In this document: positions 18,211 through 27,900 of the stretch, one piece after another
Numbering within the stretch: position 1 is the first letter of the stretch
Layout: the number at the start of each line of letters is the position of its first letter
Source of the DNA: CAYSWS01 sp964434935
GTDB lineage: Bacteria > Patescibacteriota > WWE3 > UBA101185 > UBA10185
Direction: 5' to 3'
Length of the DNA stretch: 64,000 nucleotides
Assembly (NCBI GenBank): GCA_964434935.1
Contig: CAYSWS010000001.1
Coordinates: 1 to 64,000 of the forward strand
Notes under the pieces: generated by a model
Seen by the model: the letters and a program-made list of their open reading frames with translations, nothing else
Databases searched by the model: none
Told to the model about the DNA's origin: nothing
Program-made: the position numbers and the translations under genes

Positions 18211-18972
18211 TTAAAGACTCTGAACTTGCATAAAATCTAATTCTACAGGTGTTTCTTTACCGAAGAAAGATATAAGGACCTTTACTTTACCTTGGTCATC
18301 GTTGACCTCATCCACTTTGCCTAAAAAGTCCCTGAAAGGACCTTCCATGATCTTGACGCTGTCGCCTACGGAGAATTTGGCCTCGAACTTGGGCGCCTCC
18401 ATCTTGGTGAACTTCATGAGGGTCTTTACTTCCTGTTCGGGGAGAGGTGTGGGGGTTGAGCCCATGCCTACAAAACCGGTAACCCCCCTGGTGGACCTTA
18501 CCATGAGCCAGGCATCGTCGCTCATAACCATTTGCACGATGACATAACCGGGAAAAAGCCTCTCATCAACGGAGCGCTTTTTACCTTCACTGATAACGAT
18601 CTTTTGCTGATGGGGGATGAAGACCTTGATGATCCTGTCGGCGAAACCGCTAGATTCGGCCCTTTGCTTCAAAGTTATAGCCACTTTTTTTTCATGCCCG
18701 GCATAGGTGTGCACCACATACCATTTGGCATCTTCGGGAGTGTCAGCGTTTATGATGACCAAACCGGCATCTTCTGCCTCAGGCTCGGTCATGGCTTTTG
18801 GTTCGATTACGTTGTCATCGGTCTTGGAATCATTATCATCTGCTGCCTCATCCTTTGTGGTTTCTTCCACCACGTCCGCAGACTGTTCTTCAGGCGCGGT
18901 CTTCTCCACAGCCTCATCGGCAGTAGTTTCTTCCAGATCTTCATTTGTAATTAGGTCATTATTATCGCTCAT
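18211..18972 (-). CDS. nusG: Transcription elongation/termination factor NusG with acidic N-terminal extension
   Basis: 253 residues from the ATG at 18972, which overlaps the secE stop as ATGA. NusG proper starts near residue 78 (WYVVHTYAGHEKKV) and ends with a KOW domain (FSVGDSVKIMEGPFRDFLGKV). The first ~75 residues are an extension dominated by Asp, Glu, Thr and Ala without predicted fold. Ordinary NusG is ~180 residues. The extension is in frame and clearly part of the gene. Role in RNA polymerase pausing and coupling to translation is known for the family. Confidence 0.96.
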   Translation of the reverse strand: MSDNNDLITNEDLEETTADEAVEKTAPEEQSADVVEETTKDEAADDNDSKTDDNVIEPKAMTEPEAEDAGLVIINADTPEDAKWYVVHTYAGHEKKVAITLKQRAESSGFADRIIKVFIPHQQKIVISEGKKRSVDERLFPGYVIVQMVMSDDAWLMVRSTRGVTGFVGMGSTPTPLPEQEVKTLMKFTKMEAPKFEAKFSVGDSVKIMEGPFRDFLGKVDEVNDDQGKVKVLISFFGKETPVELDFMQVQSL

Positions 18973-19175
18973 TTTAGTATCAAGGTGGACAAAGCCGCTT
19001 TCAATAAAAGGTCCACGGCCCACACAAACAACGCAACGCCTAAACTAACACCTATTACCAGCCCCGTCAAGCGTATGGCCATCTCTCTGGAGGGCCAATT
19101 AACTTTCTTGAACTCGCTGTAGGATTCCAGCACAAACTCTTTTATTTTCAAACCATATTTTTTTGCCGTATCCAC
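18969..19175 (-). CDS. secE: Preprotein translocase subunit SecE
   Basis: 68 residues from GTG at 19175. SYSEFKKVNWPSREM is the SecE signature ahead of the single membrane helix (TGLVIGVSLGVALFVWAVDLLL). It stabilises SecY in the translocon. The GTG is preceded by TAGAAT and exactly six bases, which suggests a leaderless mRNA. Confidence 0.96.
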   Translation of the reverse strand: MDTAKKYGLKIKEFVLESYSEFKKVNWPSREMAIRLTGLVIGVSLGVALFVWAVDLLLKAALSTLILK

Positions 19176-19181
19176 CTCGTG

Positions 19182-19187
19182 ATTCTA
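19182..19187 (-). promoter_or_regulatory. -10 box of the secE operon (leaderless)
   Basis: TAGAAT ends six bases before the secE GTG, so transcription should start at the start codon. A TTTATC 17 bp further upstream could serve as -35. It is back-to-back with the promoter of the M50 protease gene. Confidence 0.7.
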
Positions 19188-19206
19188 GCATATTTGATAT
19201 GCGTGA

Positions 19207-19212
19207 TAAAAT
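19207..19212 (+). promoter_or_regulatory. -10 box of the M50 protease gene (leaderless)
   Basis: TAAAAT ends exactly six bases before the ATG at 19219, and no Shine-Dalgarno sequence is possible in between. Confidence 0.65.
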
Positions 19213-19218
19213 ACCTAC

Positions 19219-19824
19219 ATGCTTATAAGTCTTCTTTTCCAACAACCGGCAGTATTTTTACTAGTGGTAGCGGCCTTGGTCATATCCATTTCTATCCATG
19301 AATTTTCCCACGCTAAAGTGGCGGACTTTTTAGGTGATGATACAGCCAGATTGTTAGGTAGAGTAACGCTGAACCCCCGGGCGCATCTTGATCCCGTAGG
19401 GTCGGTCCTGCTTTTGTTGGCGGGATTTGGCTGGGGGAGACCCGTACCCTTCAACCCCATTAATCTACACAATCCTAAAAGAGATTCAGCTTTGATAGCT
19501 CTGGCTGGACCCACATCTAATCTCATACTAGCAGCAGTATTGTCTATCTTTGTGAGATTTGTGGGTACGACCTCTATAATCGGAGCTTTTTTGTATTTCA
19601 CCATTTTTTATAATGTAGTGCTGGGAGTGTTCAATCTCATACCCGTCCATCCCTTGGATGGTTTTAAAGTAGTAGGCGGGCTTTTACCACCCAACCTTTA
19701 CATGCAATGGATGCAGTTCGCGCCATACGGCATTTATTTCTTGCTATTTTTAATAGTAACAGGCGCCACAGATGTTGTGGTGAGACCTTTAATCAACTAT
19801 TTATTAACACTACTGGGATTGTAA
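19219..19824 (+). CDS. Site-2-protease-family (M50) membrane metalloprotease
   Basis: 201 residues with several membrane helices. HEFSHA (HExxH zinc motif, ~residue 32) lies in the first helix region, and the second conserved motif NLIPVHPLDG supplies the aspartate ligand (usual NPxPxxxLDG). There is no PDZ domain, unlike the rseP gene at 55.5 kb, so this belongs to the short group of M50 proteases found in many bacteria. Substrate unknown. Confidence 0.92.
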   Translation: MLISLLFQQPAVFLLVVAALVISISIHEFSHAKVADFLGDDTARLLGRVTLNPRAHLDPVGSVLLLLAGFGWGRPVPFNPINLHNPKRDSALIALAGPTSNLILAAVLSIFVRFVGTTSIIGAFLYFTIFYNVVLGVFNLIPVHPLDGFKVVGGLLPPNLYMQWMQFAPYGIYFLLFLIVTGATDVVVRPLINYLLTLLGL

Positions 19825-19894
19825 TATATTGTTTTTAGCTTAAATTACAACGATTTATTTTTGCAATCATAGTTGTTGTTTATGCCCGTCTACA

Positions 19895-19922
19895 TTGACC
19901 TGTAATAAGCAAATGTTAAAAT
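19895..19922 (+). promoter_or_regulatory. Sigma70-type promoter of a candidate RNA gene
   Basis: TTGACC at 19895-19900, 16 bp, TAAAAT at 19917-19922. Transcription would begin near 19929. No convincing coding sequence follows before the terminator at 20140. Confidence 0.65.
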
Positions 19923-19928
19923 AATAAC

Positions 19929-20170
19929 GTACTCCTGATGAGCACGTTTACATTGATAAATAGTAAATGCTCCATCTAACCCTTAGGGAACCTAAGTTAG
20001 ATACACGGTGTATTTACAAGGTACCCACCTTAACTATAACGGGTTTTTTACTATCAGTGGTCCGACTCATCGGGGTCGCAATCATTCCTCGGTTAGAGAC
20101 CGAGGGGGAAGAAACAAGTTTATGTTTTCTTACAACTAGAACCTCACGTACATACGTGGGGTTCTTTGTT
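19929..20170 (+). ncRNA. Candidate structured non-coding RNA, ~240 nt
   Basis: This 240-base stretch lies between a good promoter and a good terminator. It can fold into several helices: ATCTAAC...TTAGG-GAA-CCTAA-GTTAGAT near 19973-20001, an enclosing pair TAAAT/ATTTA, AAGGT-ACCC-ACCTT near 20018-20032, and CTCGGT/ACCGAG near 20090-20103. I do not see the signatures of SRP RNA, tmRNA or RNase P. Size and a branched hairpin make a 6S-like RNA possible but I cannot confirm it. The 82-codon open frame starting at 19967 looks fortuitous, with no ribosome-binding site and no resemblance to a protein family. Confidence 0.55.
20140..20170 (+). terminator. Rho-independent terminator of the candidate RNA
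   Basis: AACCTCACGTA and TACGTGGGGTT form an 11-bp stem with a two-base loop (one G-U pair), followed by CTTTGTT. The tail overlaps the -10 box of the next gene, a very compact arrangement. Confidence 0.75.
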
Positions 20171-20175
20171 ATAAT
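20170..20175 (+). promoter_or_regulatory. -10 box of the DUF1295 gene (leaderless)
   Basis: TATAAT followed by exactly six bases and the ATG at 20182. A clear -35 box is not visible because the terminator stem occupies its place. Confidence 0.65.
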
Positions 20176-20181
20176 GGATGT

Positions 20182-20952
20182 ATGTTTGAAGCACTTCTGT
20201 CCATCTCTGTTTTGATCCTACTTCTCATGACCTTTGTCTTCTTTGTGGCTCAGATCCTGCAGGATAACAGTATTGTCGATATTGTTTGGGGGCTTGGATT
20301 TGTTTTCATTGCCGTGTATACGCTGACCACCTTCAGCCATTTCGAATACCGGCAAGTGCTCATCACCACCATAACCATGATATGGGGTCTAAGGCTATCA
20401 GCTCATATTTTGTTAAGGAAAAAAGGGCAGGGTGAAGATTTCAGATATAGGAACTGGAGACAGCAGTGGGGGAAATACTTTCCCGTAAAATCATACTTTT
20501 ATATTTTCATGTTCCAGGGATTATTGATGCTGCTAGTAGCGTTACCTATCATTGTGGTCAACTTAAGCAGCAGCCCTGAGGCTACCTTTATGGATGAAGC
20601 CGGTCTGACTCTGTGGTGTTTCGGGTTCGTGTTCGAAGCTCTGGCGGATTGGCAGCTGGCTATGTTCAAAAAGGACCCCAAGAACAAAGGCAAGATCATG
20701 AACAAAGGCATTTGGAAATGGAGCCGTCACCCCAATTATTTTGGAGAAATAACCATGTGGTGGGGTATTTTCATCATTGCTTTATCATCGATCAACGGTA
20801 TCTACTCTCTCATTAGTCCGCTGCTCATCACTAATCTGATCGTTTTTTATTCAGGTATACCTCTGCTGGAAAAGAAATATGCCGCCAACACAGAATACCA
20901 AAGATATGCCAAACAAACCCCCGTTCTGCTGCCTAAAATTACTGCCAAATAG
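20182..20952 (+). CDS. DUF1295 / steroid 5-alpha-reductase-like membrane protein
   Basis: 256 residues with about six or seven membrane helices. FRYRNWRQQWGKYF and WKWSRHPNYFGEITMWW are the hallmarks of DUF1295, a family related to steroid reductases and isoprenylcysteine methyltransferases that bind NAD(P)H or SAM in the C-terminal part. The actual reaction in bacteria is mostly unknown. It lies 8 bp upstream of pcm and is probably co-transcribed with it. Confidence 0.93.
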   Translation: MFEALLSISVLILLLMTFVFFVAQILQDNSIVDIVWGLGFVFIAVYTLTTFSHFEYRQVLITTITMIWGLRLSAHILLRKKGQGEDFRYRNWRQQWGKYFPVKSYFYIFMFQGLLMLLVALPIIVVNLSSSPEATFMDEAGLTLWCFGFVFEALADWQLAMFKKDPKNKGKIMNKGIWKWSRHPNYFGEITMWWGIFIIALSSINGIYSLISPLLITNLIVFYSGIPLLEKKYAANTEYQRYAKQTPVLLPKITAK

Positions 20953-20960
20953 GTAATGAC

Positions 20961-21626
20961 ATGTCTACGTTTCTAACCATGATAGATAAATTAAAAAGGT
21001 CAGGGGTGCTGGTTTCACCTTCGATCATTAAAGCTTTTGAACATATAGATAGAGCAGATTTTGTCACCACCGAATATAAGAACTTTGCCTACGATGATAG
21101 ACCTCTACCCATAGGCTTAGGGCAGACCATTTCCCAGCCGACCACTGTAGTCTTTATGCTGGAAAGATTGCAGGTAGTGGAGGACGAGAAAGTGCTGGAT
21201 GTAGGTTCCGGTTCCGGCTGGACCACAGCTTTGATGGCGCATTTAGCCAGTCCCAGTGGTGCCGTTTTTGGTGTGGAGAGAATACCCAGCCTGGTAAAGT
21301 TAGGCCAGGTCAATTTGGGCAAATATGGTTACGAATTTGCCCGGATCCTGCCTGCCGGCAAAGTCTTGGGACTCCCCGACGAAGCGCCCTTTGACAAGAT
21401 ACTGGTCTCAGCCGCTGCTCAGGAGGTTCCCCAGGAGCTTGTCGAACAGCTTAAAATAGGCGGCGTGATGGTGCTGCCGGTGAAAAGCTCTCTTTATAAG
21501 GTAGTAAAGACAGGCGACTCCGGTTTCAAACATGAGGAATTCTACGGCTTTTCCTTTGTACCTCTGGTCCAAGATCCCATGAGCGGAGAAGAGAACAAGG
21601 AGGATGCAAACTTCTTAGGTGTATAA
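20961..21626 (+). CDS. pcm: Protein-L-isoaspartate O-methyltransferase
   Basis: 221 residues. IGLGQTISQPTTVVFML is the PCMT signature, LDVGSGSGWTTALMA the SAM-binding motif I, and IGGVMVLPV the later conserved strand. The enzyme methylates isoaspartyl residues in damaged proteins using SAM. The C-terminus is the normal length. Likely co-transcribed with the DUF1295 gene. Confidence 0.95.
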   Translation: MSTFLTMIDKLKRSGVLVSPSIIKAFEHIDRADFVTTEYKNFAYDDRPLPIGLGQTISQPTTVVFMLERLQVVEDEKVLDVGSGSGWTTALMAHLASPSGAVFGVERIPSLVKLGQVNLGKYGYEFARILPAGKVLGLPDEAPFDKILVSAAAQEVPQELVEQLKIGGVMVLPVKSSLYKVVKTGDSGFKHEEFYGFSFVPLVQDPMSGEENKEDANFLGV

Positions 21627-21650
21627 TACAGCTGTCCGGAAAGTACTTGC

Positions 21651-22520
21651 GTGAACTTATTTAAAAAAGATCCAAAACGTTTGTTCGAACTTGTTGCCGC
21701 CATCACCTTGTTGCTACTGGCTTTTTACTTTGTGCTCTTCTTTGAGGCGGCAGGTAGCAAGAAAGCCCCTCCCACTGTGCCCTCAACCCCGTCGCCGGCG
21801 GAGGAAAAACCCGCAGATCTCCTTCAGGAAGAGCAAAATATTGATTATTCACAATTTGGGGCGGTACACGTGGAGGTAGATTCTCCTTCTTATGCTAAAA
21901 GTAATTTTGATGTCAATCCAAACACTGGCGTCACTATCTATTTCAATGAGCCGGTCAATGTGAGTGATGCGGCTGCTCGTTTCAAGTTAATTAATGGTAA
22001 TACTAATGAAAAAGTAGCGGTTACGGTTGCATCTGAGCTCAGAAGCGAGAACGGCCAATCGGATGTGAACTATTGGAAATGGCAGGATGTGTGGCAGGAA
22101 AAACTGATATTTACACCGACGGTGGAATTGGAACCGGTAACCATGTACAAAGTAGAGATCGATGGCGGCTACTACAACGAAAAAGGTACAGGGACTGCTC
22201 CCGGGAATTACAGGTTCGAATTTTTAACGGCCGGAAAACCTGGAATACTCAGTACCAATCTTGATAACAGAGACAGCAAGGTCCCTTTTGGCGAGCAGGT
22301 GAAAGTAATATTCAAATCACCCATGAGCCAGGAAGAGCTGCAAACCAAAGCCTTGCTCAGTCCTGATACGGCACTGGACGTGCAGGTGAACGATAAGATC
22401 ATGATCATAAATAACCCTTTGCCAAAAGGTGCTTACGAACTTACTATACCGGGGAGTACCGAGGATATATACGGACGGCCCTTGGGCGAGGACTTTATCT
22501 TTGATTTTAGTGTGATATAG
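21651..22520 (+). CDS. Membrane-anchored protein with bacterial Ig-like (SbsA/Big_5-type) domains
   Basis: 289 residues from GTG at 21651, with GGAAAG upstream. An N-terminal membrane helix (~14-32) is followed by a Pro/Glu-rich linker (~40-60), then two Ig-like domains: the first contains VTIYFNEPVNVSDAA and the second VKVIFKSPMSQEEL, both typical of the SbsA Ig-like family. It should sit on the outer face of the membrane. Ligand unknown. Confidence 0.8.
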   Translation: MNLFKKDPKRLFELVAAITLLLLAFYFVLFFEAAGSKKAPPTVPSTPSPAEEKPADLLQEEQNIDYSQFGAVHVEVDSPSYAKSNFDVNPNTGVTIYFNEPVNVSDAAARFKLINGNTNEKVAVTVASELRSENGQSDVNYWKWQDVWQEKLIFTPTVELEPVTMYKVEIDGGYYNEKGTGTAPGNYRFEFLTAGKPGILSTNLDNRDSKVPFGEQVKVIFKSPMSQEELQTKALLSPDTALDVQVNDKIMIINNPLPKGAYELTIPGSTEDIYGRPLGEDFIFDFSVI

Positions 22521-22527
22521 GCGTTTT

Positions 22528-22782
22528 TTAATCAGAGTAGATTATTTGGCCTGTAAATTTGGCCATAATCACCACAATAATTATAAATATTATGATGATG
22601 GTAAAGGTAAGAAGCTTGATGGCAAACTTCATATCTTCCTTTTTCTGTTCCTTTTTCTTGCCCGGTGCCTCTTGATGTTCTTCGTCGACGTTGGCAAGTT
22701 TCTTTTCCAATTCTTTTGTCGCCCCGGAAAGAATGGGTACCAAAATGACTCCTGCCAGTATCAATAACCAAATATAAAGCAT
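22528..22782 (-). CDS. Small two-helix membrane protein of unknown function
   Basis: 84 residues. A hydrophobic segment at ~2-20 and another at ~52-75 (long run of Ile) flank a charged, Lys/Glu-rich middle that could form a helix. It lies 57 bp downstream of the MFS gene on the same strand and converges with the Ig-like gene. I do not recognise a family; the clear hydrophobic-charged-hydrophobic layout argues that it is real. Confidence 0.6.
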   Translation of the reverse strand: MLYIWLLILAGVILVPILSGATKELEKKLANVDEEHQEAPGKKKEQKKEDMKFAIKLLTFTIIIIFIIIVVIMAKFTGQIIYSD

Positions 22783-22839
22783 ATGCTCTAATTTTAAGAG
22801 GAGAGAGGTCAGCGGTCAAATGAGTCAGGGACGAAGAGA

Positions 22840-24039
22840 TCAGATCTTTCTTATGAATTTCCACTGTAAAATAGGTACCATGGAGACAACAAAAAACCAC
22901 ACCTTTATCGCTTGCAGATTCTGACTGCCAATGAAGGTGACGAACATGATAAAAAAGAGCGCCCCAAAGAACCTGCCAAAACCTAAGGCAATTTCCCTGG
23001 CGGCCAGGTACTGGGATTCCGTTTCCAGGAAAAAGTTGCTTCGGCTCTCAATGGTAGAGAGAATGATAGCCGCCGCAGGAAAACCGAACAAGGGTCCACC
23101 TAAGGTAGATAAGATCCTGTCGGCGATGAGTGAGTTAAGATTCAAGTGGGTAATGAATATAGCTTTACCGAAAAATATTAAAAAAGCCCCGATCAAAATG
23201 AAGAGCGACCTCTTTTTAATATCTATCCTTTTACTTAAAAAATAGATGTAAGCGGCCCCGAACAGCCCAAATATGGCTGAGTACAGACCTAAGCTAAATT
23301 CTGTCTTTAATATTTGATAGGAAAATATTACCAGCAGTAGTTTGGTAGCAGTTTCAGAAAAACCGTTGAGTAGTTCGTAAAAAGAGAAGTTTTTGAACCT
23401 TTGGCTGTTGGTTATGCCCAGTACCTGGGAAAATCGAAAATATCTTAAAGAATAAACAGGTAAAAGCTCAACGTAGCCGGCCATAATAAGAAGAACTGAA
23501 ATGGACAGTGCATAAAGCAGGTAGTAACCCGCAAACTCCATGCCCACCACTTGGGGCAGATAGGTGATGAGGAAACCCGTCAGGGCGGGCAAAAAGGTGG
23601 CCAGGACCGTGAAAAGACCGGCCAGGGTGCCAAAGAAGTGCTCGCGGTTCTGATCGTTGGTGAGGCGGATCTGCAGCAGATTGTAAGTGCCCCAGTAGAT
23701 ACCGCTGCCCAAACCTTGCAGAGTGCCTAGAAGTAGCAAGTGATCGATGAGGCCTTCTCTGAGATGCAAAATGAGGCTGTACATGATGATAAGAATGAAA
23801 AATGAAAGACGGAAGACTTGCTTGGATTTAAGAACGGCCAGTAAAAAACCGGAAAAAAAGTAGCCGACGAGCATGAGGAGACCATACATGAGATCAAAAT
23901 AGGCGATATAACCAAAATCGCTGCGCAGACGCCACAGCAAGACATGAATGAAGCTGTTGGTCAGCAGAGTAGAGACTATGAAAAGCAAATGCAGAAACAG
24001 CGTCTTGTAGGCATTGTTCGAAATGGGTTTTTGGAGCAT
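22840..24039 (-). CDS. MFS-type transporter
   Basis: 399 residues, about twelve membrane helices. It shows the general look of the major facilitator superfamily: a six-helix half, a cytoplasmic stretch near 190-215, and a second half starting near 215. ANxRExxFG-type conservation is seen as NDQNREHFFGTLAGLF near residue 132. Substrate cannot be told from sequence. TAAAAT ends seven bases before its ATG. Confidence 0.82.
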   Translation of the reverse strand: MLQKPISNNAYKTLFLHLLFIVSTLLTNSFIHVLLWRLRSDFGYIAYFDLMYGLLMLVGYFFSGFLLAVLKSKQVFRLSFFILIIMYSLILHLREGLIDHLLLLGTLQGLGSGIYWGTYNLLQIRLTNDQNREHFFGTLAGLFTVLATFLPALTGFLITYLPQVVGMEFAGYYLLYALSISVLLIMAGYVELLPVYSLRYFRFSQVLGITNSQRFKNFSFYELLNGFSETATKLLLVIFSYQILKTEFSLGLYSAIFGLFGAAYIYFLSKRIDIKKRSLFILIGAFLIFFGKAIFITHLNLNSLIADRILSTLGGPLFGFPAAAIILSTIESRSNFFLETESQYLAAREIALGFGRFFGALFFIMFVTFIGSQNLQAIKVWFFVVSMVPILQWKFIRKI

Positions 24040-24046
24040 TGCTTCT

Positions 24047-24052
24047 ATTTTA
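24047..24052 (-). promoter_or_regulatory. -10 box of the MFS gene (leaderless)
   Basis: TAAAAT ends seven bases before the ATG of the MFS gene; the box lies just past the stop codon of the upstream LytR_C gene. Confidence 0.55.
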
Positions 24053-24059
24053 GCATTTG

Positions 24060-24866
24060 CTACTGCAGATCTTTATCCAGGATATCAGTACCGGCGATGA
24101 TGACTATGTCTACATCCGGGAAGGTCACGTCATAGGGAGGTTCTTCTAGTTTGCCGGAGAGCTTGTCTTTGATCTGTTCGGCAACATCATGGTGTTTTTG
24201 TGTGACGTCTATAATGATAGTTTCATCGTAAACCTCCTCAGCATTTTTAAGAATTTCTACGGATATGGTGTTACCGGGCATTTCCTTGACCAGAAAAGCG
24301 CCTACCTTGGTAGCTAAGCCTTCTATATATAATGTACCGTTGTAAATGGCCAGTTTGGCGGGTTCTTCCGGTTCCACTTTCTCCGGAGTGGTAACGGCTA
24401 CGGTATCGCTGGTTTCGTCTCCCAGCACGGTCTCATTTAGGGCTGTTCTGGATACCGTGTTTTCCATCTCACTGAGGCTGATGGGAGCTAACTCTATGAC
24501 CTTGTTGATACTTGGTCGGTATAGAACAGCTCTTTGGGATTTGGGGTATATAAGTACTCTATCTCCGTCTTCAGCTTGTGAGAAGAACTTTTGTGATCTT
24601 ACTTTTACGGCTTTCGTGACCTCAGCCATTGTAGGCTCCTCGTCCTGTGGTAAGAAAGCTAACTTACCAACTTTTTTAATGATATCGTTCTTTTCTTTTA
24701 TGGCACGTACCGTTTCATCTTCTTGGAAAGCTGATAGCTCTTTTTGCGTCTTGTAGTATTCATAGCCAAAATACCCGATTGTCATCAGGAAAAGCACCAC
24801 CATCAGTATAGGTGTGAGCTTTTTGAAGGGCAGTTTTGTGTTCGAAAGACCTTTTAAGTATTTCAT
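24060..24866 (-). CDS. Membrane-anchored LytR_C-domain protein
   Basis: 268 residues from ATG at 24866; a longer TTG-started form seems unlikely. There is one N-terminal membrane helix (~20-42). The C-terminal ~90 residues begin LAIYNGTLYIEGLATKVGAFL and end DVDIVIIAGTDI, which match the LytR/CpsA/Psr C-terminal domain found in cell-envelope proteins. The middle has no recognised domain. The catalytic LCP domain is absent. It is divergent from the large secreted protein at 24950. Confidence 0.82.
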   Translation of the reverse strand: MKYLKGLSNTKLPFKKLTPILMVVLFLMTIGYFGYEYYKTQKELSAFQEDETVRAIKEKNDIIKKVGKLAFLPQDEEPTMAEVTKAVKVRSQKFFSQAEDGDRVLIYPKSQRAVLYRPSINKVIELAPISLSEMENTVSRTALNETVLGDETSDTVAVTTPEKVEPEEPAKLAIYNGTLYIEGLATKVGAFLVKEMPGNTISVEILKNAEEVYDETIIIDVTQKHHDVAEQIKDKLSGKLEEPPYDVTFPDVDIVIIAGTDILDKDLQ

Positions 24867-24949
24867 GGTGTAAACATATTTTACCAAGATAAATTGTACT
24901 ATTGAAATACAAATTAAGATAATGAGAATTCTATTGTAAAATAAGTGTA

Positions 24950-27900
24950 ATGCCTAAGATCTTAAAAGTATTTGTATTTATCATGCTGGCGGCTGTTATC
25001 TATGCTCAAAGAACTTATGCTTGGGTAGGCGACGGCGTGGCAAACCTCAAGGGTACACAAACCACTGACAGCACCAATTTGAATCAAAACACACCCTATG
25101 CCATTGTGTGGAGCAGCTCGGATTTTGATGCTAATTTCTATGACCACGACCCTGCAGGGCCCAATCCGGAAAGACTGTACGTTGACCAGACCGGTGACTA
25201 TCTGGTAACACTAACCTTGCCCATGATAACGGGAGATACAGAGCAAAGGGAGCAAGTGCAGATGGAGGTGTTCGTTAATGGCTCAGCGGCTGATGGGGCT
25301 ATTGGTGGCTCATCGTACTTGCGAAATCTGAACAATCACATTGAAGCATCTGACCATGTGGCTGTAATGCTCAGCGGCCTTTCGTCAGGTGACTATATTG
25401 AGGTTTTTGTTTGGGAGACAGGTATTGACGGAATCGTTAATGTGTCAGGCACAGCTAGTATGTACGTAGAGCATATAAGCGCATCACGCACCGTTTTTAC
25501 AGCTACAGCAACGCAGACCAACGCTCCCAGCTCACCTACAAACTTGAACCAGTCAACTGCTTATGAGCTGGAATGGGCAGAAGTTAGGGAGGACAGTGGT
25601 TTTACTCACAGTGACGGTACAAACCCAGAAGATATCCAACTGGACTCCAGCGGGCACTATTTGTTATTTGTGAACGTACCGGTTTATGACAGCAGCGGTA
25701 CTGACAGGCAGAGTGTTTTGGTCATACCCCGGCTGGATGGAAGTACTGTAGCCGGGGGAAATGCCAAGCAGGGTTATATTAGAGACCAGAGCTCTTACAA
25801 TAATTATTCCTCAATGCACTGGTCAGGAGTGGTGTTTGCTGCCAGCGATAACCAGGTGCTTACCATACAGACACAGCAAAATTCCAGCGGAGGCACAACC
25901 ACCGTCCCCTCAGGAAAGAACGCTTCCATATTTGTAGAAAAGCTTGATGATGCTGTGGCCAATATGATTGCCCTTAGGGGTACTGATCTTACCGGAGGTA
26001 CGGACTGGAATGTAAATCCGGCTCAGGGTATTAAATGGGAGACCAATGTCTTTAAGGACTCATCGATCTATACGCATAATACCGGCAGCAATCCTCAACA
26101 GGTTACAGTAGAAAAAGCAGGCGACTACCTTCTGGTTTTCAACGACTCTATGGGCACCAGCACTGTGCAAAGAATTGCTAATAAAATAACTGTGCAAGTA
26201 GACGGCACTGATGAAACAGGGGCGATCGTGACAACACACTATATAAGAGGGCAAAGCTATAACCACTACGAGTCCTCAGGATCTCTAGTTTTCCTGATGG
26301 AAGATCTTACACCCGGAAATGTGGTGACCGTAAGCACTGAACAAGCCGGTAACAACGGAACTTTAAATGATAATCAAGACGCCATGTTCTTTCTTTGGTA
26401 CAAAGGTAGAGCTAATGCCCATACAGCACAGCTGAAATACAGATGGCGAGACGATACCACAGACCTCAACACTGATGGAGGCTGGAAGGCGGCAGAAAAC
26501 ACTATCTGGGATTCCGCCGCTAGAAGTACCACATACAGATTGAGATTAGCCATAACCAATGTCGGTGACTCAGCAGAATCATCCGCCCGTACTTATGAAC
26601 TCCAATTTGGTGAGATGACAACTACATGTGAGGATATCAGCACATGGGTGGGGGTGGACGATTCGTCAGATTACATTGATATGGTAGCTACCGCGCACAT
26701 AACGCCGGATGGAGAAGCCGCTACTTCAGGCCTCCTTTCCAATGCTGAAAGCTACTCTTTTGTTAATGGCGAAGGTAGGGAAAGTGCTGATACCACAGGT
26801 TCTATTGGTGCACTATCATCAGGGGAATATACTGAGCTTGAATACAGCATCCGCCCTGCAGCCTCAACCCCTTTCAATACTACTTTTTGTTTTAGGGTTT
26901 ATGATACCACAGCGGGAGCGCCCATAGACGCCTATGAAAACTATGCTTTGCTGCAGATCAGGACACCTTATATTGAGCAGCTGCACTATCGTTGGCGTGA
27001 TGACACAACTGATCTAAACAGTGCAGGTGGCTGGATAACGGATGAGGATAGTGACCCGGCTGTGGAGATCAGTGTTGGAGATACCTACAGGTTGAGGTTT
27101 GAAACGGCTAACACCGGCTCTATTGCTGAGGAAGAAGCCCACTCCTTTGAAGTTCAATTTGGAAAACTGGAGACCACCTGTGCCGCCATTTCAACGTGGA
27201 CAGGCATTGGTGATTCTTCTGATGATTTTGACATGGTGGGGACAACGCATATAGATCCTGATGGTGAATCCACCACCTCAGGTTTGCTGGCCAACACTGA
27301 TGGGTATTCATATACAAACGGTGAGGGTAGAGATACGGCAGATACTACCAGTTCTCTGACTGCCATGACAAATGGTTATTACCGGGAATTGGAGTTTAGT
27401 TTTGCCGCCACGGCAAACTCCACACCAAGTGCTTCATACTGTTTTAGGGTGGTTGATGACTTTGGTGAGCTGGAAAACTACAATGTTTACCCCGTAGTTA
27501 CTGTTGAGGGTGGTTTCAAAGTACAAAAGATCATTGGCTCCATCACAGGTACTTTAAGCCAGACAGAGACCATTGATACTATTGCCAGTCTGGAGAACGC
27601 TTTTGTCATGATGGATTTTACTGGAGCCTCGAAAGCAGATAACATTCCTTATGAAGCTACTTGCACGGCATATTTATCTTCAACCTCTGAAGTGACGGTG
27701 GAAAAGTCCAATATAAGTGGAGAATGCCAGTACGCCGTATATGTCATTGAAGCATTAAGGAACGAATTTATTGTTCGTGGCCGCGGTGCAGTGACCATAA
27801 ATACCTCCGAGCTTAGTGATACAGCCCCCGCTAATAACATTGGGGACATTCTTGACACAAATAAGGTTTTTATACCTGCTAATGTTAGAAGTAACGGGGA

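Noticed and set aside
19967..20215. Open frame of 82 codons inside the candidate RNA
   Set aside because: No ribosome-binding site or leaderless promoter, no protein-like composition, and it runs through the terminator stem.
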